Assembly: GCA_007449985.2 (NCBI GenBank)
Contig: VIIQ02000042.1
Span: 124,001-188,000, forward strand
Source of the DNA: Desmodesmus armatus
Taxonomy: Eukaryota > Chlorophyta > Chlorophyceae > Sphaeropleales > Scenedesmaceae
Reading direction: 5' to 3'
Length of the DNA stretch: 64,000 nucleotides
The first letter of the stretch is position 1. Every line of letters starts with the position of its first letter. The notes under the pieces are model-generated. The model had not been told where the DNA came from, ran no database searches, and saw only the letters and a list, made by a program, of their open reading frames with translations. Of the stretch, positions 1 through 14,136 are shown one piece after another. A program made the position numbers and the translations under genes.

Positions 1-12
1 TCTACATTCTAA

Positions 13-324
<312 letters not shown>

Positions 325-965
325 TTTTTCAAATTTGTTTGAATAAACCAAATTTGCTTTTTTTGCAAAGCAGTGAAATTTTCTCTATTCTTTTTAATGA
401 AAATACAGCATCTCTAAAACTTCAATGCAAAAAAATTCAAAAAAATCCAAAAGGTCCATTTTAAATGGAATTTATCTGGCCTTTTTTCAAATTGGGTATT
501 CTCTTGCATAAAATTATTGAAAAAAACTCTATTCAAATTTTTTCAGAAAAAAATGAATGAACATTGTTCATTTCTTTTGAAATTTGTGTTATTTATTTGA
601 TAGAAAAGACATTTTTCTTTTTTGCTATGAAAAGCTAGAAGCACCCATTCATGTAGTGAGCTGCAGTAAACCTCCCTCATTTGTTCTGCTGCCATACGCA
701 CTGCACCGTTGAGGCAAAGCCTCTGCTTTGCCTCAACAGAGAAAAGCAATCTGCAAAGAGCAGATAAGAAAGATGCAGAAGAAGACAAATGAACCCTGAA
801 GGGATAGAAACTATCAGTGTTTACATACAAATGAAAAAAAGGAAAATAACAGAAAAAATTGTAAAAATAAAGAAATGGCTAAAATATACCAAATGAAGAA
901 GTTACTCATTTTTCTTTTTGAGAAATAAAAAAATTGGAATATTTTAGACCTAGAAGATTTTCACT
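325..965. other. psbF-psbL intergenic spacer
   Basis: AT-rich spacer. Around 660-790 it contains a short copy of the dispersed GC-rich repeat, with an inverted GAGGCAAAGCCTC-type core. I see no conserved gene in it. Confidence 0.6.
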
Positions 966-1082
966 ATGGCTAGACCGAATCCCAATAAACAAGTTGTAGA
1001 ATTAAACCGTACGAGTCTTTATTGGGGACTATTATTAATCTTTGTATTAGCTGTTCTTTTCTCTTCTTACATTTTCAACTAA
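966..1082 (+). CDS. psbL: photosystem II protein L
   Basis: Encodes 38 residues, exactly the PsbL length: [20 protein letters not shown] followed by one membrane helix and the end SSYIFN. PsbL is a single-span PSII subunit at the dimer interface needed for normal QA function. It starts with a plain ATG, so no editing of the start codon is needed. It lies downstream of psbF on the same strand. Confidence 0.97.
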
Positions 1083-1570
1083 TTTTTTTTCATTACAAGA
1101 AGTGTTTTTGTTTTCAAATTCAAAAGATTCTTTTGTAAGAAATGTATTTTGAAACAAAAATAGTAAACTTGTAAAAAGTACTCAAAAATGTATCTTTCTT
1201 GAAAATGTGAACTTTCCTCAATTCTCTGCATTCCATTACCATTTTGCAAAGCAAATTGGTAATTGGCTACAAATACAGTACCAGATAAATTGCAAAAAAA
1301 AAGACAAAACTTCACAAAAAGGAAAGAGAAAGAACCAAAATAATGAAAAAAAGAAATTTCTAAAATTTTGGTTACCAAAGAAGTACAAACTCACAAAATT
1401 TCTTTTTAAGAAATTGAAACTATGGATTTATTTGTTGTTTTAGTGTTAGCTTTTGCTAACACTAAAACTTTTGTTTCTATTTTTGAATAAAAAAATTGTC
1501 ATCTTTTTTTTTTCAAAAATTCAAAAAAAAGATGACAATTCAAAAAAAAAATGTTATAATAAAAAAAAAT
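1083..1570. other. psbL-trnL spacer with two perfect stem-loops
   Basis: AT-rich. A perfect 14-bp hairpin with a TTTT loop lies at 1437-1468, and a second hairpin (stem AATTGTCATC with its complement) lies at about 1494-1540, just before trnL. They may act as 3' processing or stability elements for the upstream psbL RNA. No gene seen. Confidence 0.6.
1532..1560 (+). promoter_or_regulatory. putative sigma70-type promoter of trnL
   Basis: ATGACA at 1532-1537 and TATAAT at 1555-1560 are 17 bp apart and lie about 10 bp before the 5' end of trnL-UAA. This fits a plastid-encoded-polymerase promoter. Inferred from sequence only; the -35 box overlaps a hairpin arm. Confidence 0.45.
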
Positions 1571-2003
1571 GGGGATATGGCGGAATGGTAGACGCTACGG
1601 ACTTAGGCTTCAAAAAATCCTTTTTGAGCTTTTTTAAAGAAATTTAAAAAATGAATGCTTTCAATATCAAAGAACGAAATTTTTTTTCAAACTTTGAACC
1701 TTTTTGTTTCAAAAAAGTACCATAATAAAAAAAACTTGAATATTATGAAATACCTTTTACAATTTTTCTTATTGCTATTTACTCTGCCTTCAACCAGGTA
1801 AGTGTTGGTACATAAATAAGGAAAAGTGAAATTTCAAAGAGAACAAAAGGTGCAGAGACTTTATGAAAGCTATCTTTCAAGAAATCAAAAAGCAAATAAA
1901 AATAGGCTAAAAATGAAAGATAAAGAAAAAGTCCAGAAACATAAATTTTCATGAAAATCCGTTGATTTTTTCGATCGTGAGGGTTCAAGTCCCTCTATCC
2001 CCA
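1571..2003 (+). tRNA. trnL-UAA: tRNA-Leu(UAA), split by a group I intron
   Basis: The 5' exon is 1571-1604 and the 3' exon 1954-2003. Joined, they give an 84-nt tRNA with acceptor stem GGGGATA/TATCCCC, discriminator A, and anticodon stem ACGGA/TCCGT around anticodon TAA. The break lies inside the anticodon loop after the first T of the anticodon, the classical position of the ancient trnL-UAA group I intron shared by cyanobacteria and plastids. The exon ends in T and the intron in G, as group I introns require. Confidence 0.93.
1605..1953 (+). other. group I intron in trnL-UAA
   Basis: 349 nt, between U and AA of the anticodon. It ends in G, and carries a GCAGAGACTTTA-like segment near 1850 that resembles the conserved R/S (P7) region. 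The core is AT-rich and quite diverged from the land-plant and cyanobacterial form. No ORF. Confidence 0.8.
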
Positions 2004-2604
2004 TAAAAAGTAAGAAAAAATTCAAAATAGAAATAAAAACTTTTTTATTTATTTTCAAATTTCTATATTTGTCATCCTTTTGGAATAAAAAAGTTTTTGA
2101 AGCGCTTTTCAAAAAAAGAAAAACAACTTCAAACTGAATAAAAGCAAAAAAATATTTTCACCTTCTCTAAAAGACCCAGTCAATTTTCAAAAAAAGACTT
2201 CATACCTCTTTGAACAAATGTTCCAAATAAATCTTATGAAAAGGGGTCATTTCTCTTAGACACAATAAATATCAAAAGTTTGCAACTCTTCCTCAAATTA
2301 GAGTGCTTTTCTTAGATGTTTGTAACTTGTAGAGAAGCATACTGCCTCCGCTTTGAGGGTGGATTTACCTCAATTTGCTCTACTCTGCCAGGCCCAGCCC
2401 CTGAGCCTGGCAGAGTAGAGCAGTGAAATACAGATGAGTTAAGAGCCTCCTCAAAACAATGGATCTAGTCCTTTTCAGAGTAAAGAAATGCAGTGAAAAG
2501 AACTTTTTTTTGAAGTTTTAAAATGTCTTTTAATGAAATGAAAAACAATTTTTGAACAAAACATTTTTTTTTTCAGTTTTATAAATTTTTTCAAATTTTT
2601 TTTT
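2004..2604. other. trnL-petG spacer
   Basis: AT-rich. An imperfect inverted repeat around 2385-2425 (CTCTACTCTGCCAGGC ... GCCTGGCAGAGTAGAG) can form a long hairpin. No gene recognised. Confidence 0.55.
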
Positions 2605-2718
2605 ATGGTTGAACCTTTACTTTCTGGAATCGTATTAGGATTAGTACCTGTAACTATTGCAGGTTTATTTGTAACAGCTTATTTACAATATCGTCGTGGT
2701 GACCAAGCAACTTGGTAA
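2605..2718 (+). CDS. petG: cytochrome b6f complex subunit 5
   Basis: 37 residues, the normal PetG length: [20 protein letters not shown] and the end [12 protein letters not shown]. PetG is a single-helix subunit needed for assembly and stability of cytochrome b6f in the thylakoid membrane. The start follows an AT-rich leader without a Shine-Dalgarno motif. Confidence 0.97.
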   Translation: MVEPLLSGIVLGLVPVTIAGLFVTAYLQYRRGDQATW

Positions 2719-2726
2719 ATGAAATT

Positions 2727-2785
2727 GAACCATCTGCAAATAAAGAGTCCATTTAATTTAAGGAGGAAAAGTTTGCAGATGGTTC
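2727..2785 (+). terminator. stem-loop downstream of petG
   Basis: A perfect 14-bp inverted repeat (2727-2740 with 2772-2785) follows the petG stop by 8 bp. A second perfect hairpin lies at 2826-2855. Likely RNA 3'-end stabilisers of petG and, on the other strand, of rps12. Confidence 0.55.
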
Positions 2786-2935
2786 GATATTCAAGACAAA
2801 AAAGTGTATAATTTTTTCTTTTTGAATCGTGAAAAATTTTAAAATTTTTCACGATTTTTATGGTGTTTTTTCAAAGATTCAAATTTTTTTGAAACTCTGA
2901 AATGAAAACAAAATGCAAAAAAATTTTTTACTTTT

Positions 2936-4087
<1,152 letters not shown>

Positions 4088-4213
4088 TTAGAATGAGAAA
4101 ACTAAAGGATCAGGGAAAAATCGATTAATTTCAATTAATAAAGCTGCTGTGATTGTAAACCAAGCAAGTGCAACAACAGGAGCTGTTGATAAATAAGTTG
4201 TAAAGTTTTTCAT
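4088..4213 (-). CDS. psaJ: photosystem I subunit IX
   Basis: 41 residues: [20 protein letters not shown] through [13 protein letters not shown], a full-length PsaJ. It is a single-helix PSI subunit that binds chlorophyll near PsaF. rps12 lies about 760 bp downstream on the same strand. Confidence 0.96.
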   Translation of the reverse strand: MKNFTTYLSTAPVVALAWFTITAALLIEINRFFPDPLVFSF

Positions 4214-4837
4214 AAAAATCTTTTTTGAATTTGTTTCAAATTAAAAGAAAGCTCAAAATTTTTTTTGAACTGCTTTTTTTTCTCCCATGGTCAAATGGCT
4301 GTTTTGCAAAGCCACACTCACCATTTGCTTTTTCCTTTGTACAGCAATATGCTCTGCCATGGTCAGGAGGTCAGGGGGCTGCTTCGCACCGCCGGCGAAG
4401 CAGGCGGTGCGAAGCAGCCCCCTGACCCCCCAACCCAGCCCAAGGTCTATCTACAGTAGTGCAAAAACTCTGGAAGACAGGGCATTGTTCCATAATACAG
4501 GAAAATGAAAAGAAAAAATTTGAAACACCATTCTTTCTTGGTTTTTTCTAAAAAAATTGATTCTTTATTAAAGAAATCTTTTTTTTTTTGATTCTATTTC
4601 AATAAAATGCTTTTGAAATTCAATTTTTCAAATGACGTCACTTTGATCTTTCTCTGTTAATCACTTTGAACTTCATTGAGAAGTGAAAAATTTTTTGTTG
4701 CATATGTGCAGACAAAAGGAGATCAAAAACTTCTCCTTTTGTCTGCAGTGCGGTGCAAAGCTGAAAAAACCCTTTCTCAAAGTTTTTTGAAATTTCAAAA
4801 GCAAAGAAAAAGGTATAAACTTCAACGAGAAAATTTA
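4214..4837. repeat. atpI-psaJ spacer with GC-rich repeats
   Basis: A GC-rich palindromic patch at about 4360-4440 includes an inverted repeat around GGGGGCTGCTTCGCACCGCC. A hairpin made of two AAAAGGAGA-type arms lies near 4715-4745. No gene seen. Confidence 0.55.
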
Positions 4838-5569
4838 TTAGTGGTGATCCTCAACAGCTTCACCAATATAAGCACCAGCTAAAGTTGCAAAAACTAAAGC
4901 CTGAATAGCACTTGTAAAACATCCTAAAAGCATAATTGGAATAGGAATAATTAAAGGAACAAGAGAAACTAATACACCTACTACAAGTTCATCTGCAAGA
5001 ATGTTCCCAAAAAGTCGGAAGCTTAAAGAAAGTGGTTTTGTAAAATCTTCAAGTACGTTAATAGGTAATAGGAAAGCAGCTGGTTGTACATAACGTTTGA
5101 AATAACCTAGACCTTTTTTGCGAATTCCTGCATAGAAATAAGAAATCGATGTTAAAAGAGCAAGAGCAACAGTTGTATTGATGTCATTTGTTGGTGCTGC
5201 TAATTCACCATGTGGAAGTTCAATTAAACGCCAAGGTAATAATGCTCCTGACCAGTTTGATACAAAAATGAATAAGAAAACAGTTCCTAAGTAAGGAACC
5301 CATTTTAAATATTCTTCTTCACCAATTTGTGTTTTTGCTAAATCACGAATAAATTCTGTTACAAATTCAGTGAAATTTTGTAATCCATCTGGTGTTGATT
5401 TTAAGTTGCTATTTGCAACAAAAGATAAAATGAAAATAAGACCTAAAACAAACCAAGACATTAATAAAACTTGTCCATGAACTTCGTATGGACCTACTTG
5501 CCAATAAAAATGTTGACCAACTGAAACTTCAGCGATTTCTGATACTGGATTTAGGAAAAAAGCACTCAT
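4838..5569 (-). CDS. atpI: ATP synthase CF0 subunit a (IV)
   Basis: 243 residues from the start [20 protein letters not shown]. An in-frame ATG 75 nt upstream is less likely, because the known N-terminus begins at the later Met. Subunit a forms the proton half-channels against the c-ring. The polytopic helices and the C-terminal motif with conserved polar residues ([14 protein letters not shown], then [14 protein letters not shown]) are present. Upstream on the same strand, over 1 kb away, is psbJ. Confidence 0.97.
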   Translation of the reverse strand: MSAFFLNPVSEIAEVSVGQHFYWQVGPYEVHGQVLLMSWFVLGLIFILSFVANSNLKSTPDGLQNFTEFVTEFIRDLAKTQIGEEEYLKWVPYLGTVFLFIFVSNWSGALLPWRLIELPHGELAAPTNDINTTVALALLTSISYFYAGIRKKGLGYFKRYVQPAAFLLPINVLEDFTKPLSLSFRLFGNILADELVVGVLVSLVPLIIPIPIMLLGCFTSAIQALVFATLAGAYIGEAVEDHH

Positions 5570-6716
5570 AATTTTTGAAAACAAAATTTGATATTTTTTT
5601 TGAAGAATTATTGAAAAAAGAATTCTTCGAAAATTAACAACCAAAAAATTACTTCTTTTCGCTCTGTCTGTGTCTCAGCGGATTATCACTGCATAAACTG
5701 CGAGGGTCAAGGGTGCCCTTTTGCAACTGCCCTCCTCCGCAAAGCTCTGCACCGCGCTGCTTCGCTTTGCCTCGGCGGCGCGAAGCAGCGCGGTGCAGAG
5801 CAAATTGAGGCAAAGCCACCCGCAAAGTGGAGGCAGTCTTTCACAAAGCAGAGAAGTACGGCAGATACCTGGTAAGCAGACAGAGAAACAAAATCAAACA
5901 ATCCAAGAAATAATCAAATTCCCTTCTTTCAAAAGGAATTCGATTTTGCTTAACAAGTGACTAGTAAAGAAAGACTTTGTCAAACGAACAAAAACTTTTG
6001 CAAATGAACCACTTTTAAAGTTTGTCTAGTTCTTTTTTTCTTGATTCTCACTTTTTTGAAAAACAAAAAATAAAAAAGAAAAAAATATGCAAAATTTTGA
6101 AATAAAAAAAACAAAAAGTTCCATCAACAAAATTTGAAGAATCAATAAATATTGTTTTTTGTTTTAAAAGTAATTTTGAAATTTAGTAAAGTAACTACGT
6201 TACTTACGAATAAAAATTGTATAAAGTTTTTTATTTTTTTTTGACAGAAAATTTTAAAAAAGAAATACAAAACAGAGAGAGCTTTTTTGTATCCATGTTG
6301 TTTTTTATGAGTTTGCAGCTCCATCTGTGCCCTTAGCAACCATCAATCCAGTGGCAGAGTCCTGCTCTGCATAGCCCCCTGACCTAGGCTTTGCACCGCA
6401 CCGCCGAGGCAAAGCCTCGGCGGAGCGCAAGCGAAGCCTAGGCTTTGCCTCGGCGGAGCGCAAGCGAAGCCTAGGCTTTGCCTCGATTTGCAAAGCAAAG
6501 GATCGCCGGCGGTCCGGAGCACAGCCCCCGGCAAGAAAGAACGCAGTGCAGACTGGTAAATCAATGAATACAAATAAACCAGGTGGTGCAAAAAAGAAAG
6601 CAACTCTTTAAAGTAAATTGGGCAAACTTTGAAAAAAGGAAAAAAACTTATTGAAATTTGAAATATTTTTTACTTTTCTTTAAAAAAGAAAAGTAAAAAA
6701 TATTTCAAATAAAATT
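5570..6716. repeat. psbJ-atpI spacer with two GC-rich repeat islands
   Basis: GC-rich modules occupy about 5705-5850 and 6355-6535. The second holds a direct duplication of a block with GAGGCAAAGCCTCGGCGGAGC followed by CTAGGCTTTGCCTCG. The rest is AT-rich. A perfect hairpin at about 6659-6706 lies just past the psbJ stop and is a plausible psbJ 3' element. No gene found. Confidence 0.65.
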
Positions 6717-6845
6717 TTATAATGAAGAACCTAAACCAACATAAGAACCGTAGAAAAAGATTGCAAGAATACCAATAGCTGCTGTACCTGCAACAGTTCC
6801 AATTAACCATAATGGAATACGTCCAGTAGTTCCTGAATTAGACAT
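6717..6845 (-). CDS. psbJ: photosystem II protein J
   Basis: 42 residues starting [20 protein letters not shown] and ending [12 protein letters not shown], the standard PsbJ length and end. An in-frame ATG 54 nt upstream is rejected because the family begins at MSN. PsbJ is a single-span PSII subunit affecting forward electron flow from QA. It lies apart from psbF and psbL. Confidence 0.97.
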   Translation of the reverse strand: MSNSGTTGRIPLWLIGTVAGTAAIGILAIFFYGSYVGLGSSL

Positions 6846-10632
<3,787 letters not shown>

Positions 10633-11261
10633 TGTGCGATTACCAAATTTACTTTATAGAGTTCATCATTACGTTTTTCTCAACATTTGTAAATATTTTT
10701 TACAATGGAGTTCAACTATTCTCAAAACTTTCAAAAATTGAAAAGTAAAGGAAAAAACCTAATTATATATAAAATTATATCATAAAAATAAAAAAGAAAA
10801 AAATTGGAAAAAGAAAATAGAAAAAAAGAAAAAATTGACATGAAGTTATTTCAACAGAGCAGAGCATTCTATGGAGGTAAACCCGCTTTGCTGGCGCAGC
10901 AAAGCCTGCTTCGCCGGCCTGGGTTGGGTTGGGTTTTTTGCTACGCAAAGGGCTTTGCCCCCTGACCCTGACCCTGACCCCGGCGCAGCAAAGCCCCGCC
11001 GGCGGTGCGAAGCAAAGCTTTGCGGAGGGTGGCTATGCCCAGGCTGGCGAAGCAGAGCTTCATGGGGGCTCCGCTTTGTGGTATGGCAGAGCGGTGTTCA
11101 AAAGAAAAATAGAAGGGACAATTTGCCCATAAGAACAATGGTACAGTGGAAAAAATTTCTATTTTCTAAAAAAGAATGAAACCTCTTTTTAGAAAATAGA
11201 AATTTTTGAAAGCAACTTTAGCCTAACTTAGAGCTAAAGTTGCTAATGAAATAAAAAGTTT
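10633..11261. repeat. psbK-psbD spacer with GC-rich repeats
   Basis: 10880-11100 is a GC-rich island with three tandem CCCTGA hexamers near 10960-10980. Two perfect hairpins follow psbK on its 3' side, at about 11152-11206 and 11211-11243. No gene seen. Confidence 0.6.
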
Positions 11262-11402
11262 TTATCGAAAACTTACAGATGCTTGCCAAACAAAAGCTAA
11301 TAATAAAAAGAAAATAGGAATAATTGGTAAAACATCCACAATAGGATCAAAAGGTGCATAAGCTTCTGGTAATTTTGCTAAAATTAAAGAGATAGATTCC
11401 AT
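11262..11402 (-). CDS. psbK: photosystem II protein K
   Basis: 46 residues: [20 protein letters not shown], then [20 protein letters not shown] and ASVSFR. The mature protein begins at the conserved [17 protein letters not shown]; the first nine residues are the usual short presequence. PsbK is a single-span PSII subunit near CP43. psbH lies 600 bp upstream on the same strand. Confidence 0.96.
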   Translation of the reverse strand: MESISLILAKLPEAYAPFDPIVDVLPIIPIFFLLLAFVWQASVSFR

Positions 11403-11997
11403 AGGATTCTTAAAATAAAAATGGTTTTCACTTTTTCAAAATTTTCAAAAATTTTTTTTTATTTTGTATTGCAAATTTTCTTTTTCATTTTTCAAAAAAG
11501 AAAAACAAGAAGGAGAAAAATTGACAACAAAATTCTAAAAAATTGCAAATTTTTGAAAATTTGAGTTCAACATGAAACTCATTACATCTAATTTTATAAA
11601 GTTTTTTCTTTTTGTTTTTTTTCTTGTTTAAACGATGTATCTCAAAAAAAAAAACTCACAAACAAAAAAACTGAAAGTGATAAAAGAAAAAATTTGTTAT
11701 TTCAATTGTTCTTTTTTAAGAGTTTTTCTCTTAAAAACCAATGAAAAAAACTTTTTGAATTCTTTGACTTTGAACTTCATATTTTTTCTTTTTTCAAAAT
11801 GAAAGAGGAAACTCCTTTATGGAGTAGAGAAGCAACCCACCGCCTCCACCTCTGCTTTGCCTCGGAGAAGAAAACAAAGCAAACCAATTTCTGCGGAGAG
11901 AAATAATACAATTCACTTCCAAATGAAAAAAAAATGAAATGAAGAAAGTCTTTTAAAGAAAATCAAAAAGGCAATAAAAAACAATAGAAATAATGAA
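11403..11997. other. psbH-psbK spacer
   Basis: AT-rich, dominated by A/T runs; a small CCTCCGCC-type GC-rich patch lies at 11835-11870. No gene seen. Confidence 0.5.
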
Positions 11998-12258
11998 TTA
12001 AGAACTTAACGCCTCCCAACCCATCGTAACATCGTCTAATAATAACGAACTGTTATAGATTTCTAAAATAATTAATAAGAAAACAGCAAAAAGCACAATG
12101 AAAACACCCATTAAAACAGTTGTTCCCCATCCAGGTAAAACTTTTCCTGATTCAGAGTTTAACGGTCTTAATAATGTTCCTAAAGGTGTTACAATACCTG
12201 GTTCTTGAAGTGCATCTGAGAAGCTTGATTTTGCTTTTGAAGTTGTTCCAGTTGCCAT
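11998..12258 (-). CDS. psbH: photosystem II protein H
   Basis: 86 residues, [20 protein letters not shown] to [11 protein letters not shown]. The Thr-rich N-terminus is the phosphorylation region of this PSII phosphoprotein; one membrane helix ([20 protein letters not shown]) follows. psbN is divergently placed about 100 bp away on the plus strand, part of the usual psbB-psbT-psbN-psbH neighbourhood, which here is stretched out. Confidence 0.97.
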   Translation of the reverse strand: MATGTTSKAKSSFSDALQEPGIVTPLGTLLRPLNSESGKVLPGWGTTVLMGVFIVLFAVFLLIILEIYNSSLLLDDVTMGWEALSS

Positions 12259-12355
12259 TAAAAAAAAATTTTTGATTTTTTTTACTTTCTGTCGTACTCT
12301 AGTTATTGGAGAATAAATTTGAAAAATTTGACCGCGCTGCGGAGAAAAGATTGTT

Positions 12356-12490
12356 ATGGATAGTCCTGCATTTTTCTTTACCTTTTTTTTATGGTTTCTA
12401 TTATTAAGTGCTACAGGATATTCGGTTTATGTGAGTTTTGGACCTCCTTCAAAAAAATTGAGAGATCCTTTTGAAGAACATGAAGATTAA
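12356..12490 (+). CDS. psbN: PSII assembly factor PsbN
   Basis: 44 residues: [20 protein letters not shown], then [20 protein letters not shown] and EHED. The length and C-terminus [18 protein letters not shown] are diagnostic. PsbN is a thylakoid membrane protein needed for PSII reaction-centre assembly. It lies on the strand opposite psbH and psbT, as in other plastids. Confidence 0.96.
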   Translation: MDSPAFFFTFFLWFLLLSATGYSVYVSFGPPSKKLRDPFEEHED

Positions 12491-13304
12491 ATTTTCATGA
12501 GCATTGCCTTTTATTCAACTTCTCTGCCTGTTTGCTGTGCATTTCTCTGCTCTATTAAAGCTTTGCTGCTTGAGTAGAGAGCAATACCTTGCTTTGCTTT
12601 CTGCAAATCAAGGTCTAAGCTTTGCCACCGCCGGGGTCCCGCAAAGCTCTGCTCCGCGCTGCTTCGCAGAGGGCTATGCCCAAACCCAGGCTTCGCACCG
12701 CAAAGCTCTGCTCCGCCGGCGCTCCGCCGGGGTCCCGCAAAGCTCTGCTCCGCGCTGCTTCGCAGAGGGCTATGCCCAAACCCAGGCTTCGCTTGCGCTC
12801 CGCGCAGCGGTGCGGTGAGGACTGCTCAGTAACAAAGAGGATTTGGAGGTAATACCTCCAGTCCTGGCAGTGAACAAATCCCCAGCTCTTCTCTTTTCAT
12901 CAAAGTTCATCTTTGAATTGAAAGAGAAAAAACAATAACAAATCCAAGCAAAGAAGTAAATGAGTCCTCCTCACGAAAAAGAAGAAGACAAAACAATGCT
13001 CTGTCCTAAGTAATGAATCCTCTGAATACAAAACATTTGTGTTCTGAAAAGAGAGATTTTTCACTTTTTTTATATGAGTAAAAATTTATTTTTTCTCATA
13101 TATTTCTCATTTCTTAAAAAAATGAGAAGAATGCTTTTTTTAAGCAAAAGTTTTTAAAAATAGACTTTTGTTTTCATTTTAAAACATATTTCACACTAAG
13201 TATGAGCTTAGCAAAATACAAACACAATAAAAATGAAAAAAAAATGGAGAGAAAAAATAAAAAATTTTCTCTCTCCATTCAAAAAAGAAAAAGCTATATT
13301 TCAA
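12491..13304. repeat. psbN-psbT spacer with duplicated GC-rich block
   Basis: A GC-rich island at 12610-12830 holds two near-identical blocks (about 12635-12690 and 12727-12790) with GGGGTCCCGCAAAGCTCTGC followed by a CCCAAACCCAGGC segment. A perfect hairpin at about 13243-13279 follows psbT. No gene seen. Confidence 0.6.
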
Positions 13305-13400
13305 TTATTTTACCATACGAGGTGGCTCTCTAAAGAAAATAGCGAAAAAGATAATACCTAATGTTCCGATTAATAAAAAAGTATAAACTAATGCTTCCAT
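13305..13400 (-). CDS. psbT: photosystem II protein T
   Basis: 31 residues: [20 protein letters not shown] then [11 protein letters not shown], the full PsbT. A single-span subunit at the PSII dimer interface, involved in QA-site repair. psbB lies about 740 bp upstream on the same strand. Confidence 0.96.
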   Translation of the reverse strand: MEALVYTFLLIGTLGIIFFAIFFREPPRMVK

Positions 13401-14136
13401 AAAATGAAATGTGGTTAATAAATATGTCGATTTTGAAGAAGAATAAATACAAATTCATTTTTTTCAATCCACTTCAAAATGAAAAAAGAAAATGCTCTAA
13501 CAACTTCGAGAATAGAGCTTTGTTTACAAAAACATTTGCTCTAAAGGAGAAAAGCATAAAGCAAAATTCAAATTGAACAAGTGGAAAAAACAAAAATTTT
13601 AGAAACGATAAAAAGATATCATTTTAAAATGTAAAAAAAAAATGAATTTTTATTTGCTTGGAAAAACTCCAGACCCATCAATTGATATATCTCCTTTGCA
13701 TAGGTTTTTAAAAAAAAGAAAATGCAAAAGAGAATTCTTTTGTTCTCAAAAAATTTGAAAGGTTCACTTTTTCACTTGTACCTGCAAATTTGTCAAAATT
13801 TGCAATAATTTCATTTGCCCATTTGATTTCACACCCCCAAAATGGGAAGAAAGCACAAAATTCAAAAAATTGCAAAACAATCACATACAAAGGAGAAGAG
13901 TGAAACCTTTCAAAAATGAGTTTATTTATTTCTGCTTTGCCAAAAGCACCTCCAAACCTCTGACCTCGACCTGCCCACCCCTTCGGGGACAGGGACAGGG
14001 AGGGAAACGGTGCAGAGAAGCTGAACAGAACAAAGCAATCCATCCACTCTGCACCTTTGCACTTTTTGTACTATGCTTAGGCAAAGTACAAAAGGTGCAA
14101 AACATAACAGAGAAGAATGAAGCATGAAAGAAAAAA
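13401..14136. other. psbB-psbT spacer
   Basis: AT-rich with a moderately GC-rich stretch at 13950-14090. A hairpin with CTTTTTGTAC/GTACAAAAGG-type arms lies around 14060-14095. Open frames here have no family resemblance. No gene called. Confidence 0.5.

Noticed and set aside
4288..4330. Possible rpl32 5' exon (ATGGCTGTT)
   Set aside because: The next codons are TTG CAA AGC rather than Pro-Lys, and no GTGYG intron start follows.
13708..14043. Candidate psaA exon 1 (a frame containing IKWANE on the minus strand)
   Set aside because: The residues before it do not match the PsaA N-terminus; only a chance KWA.
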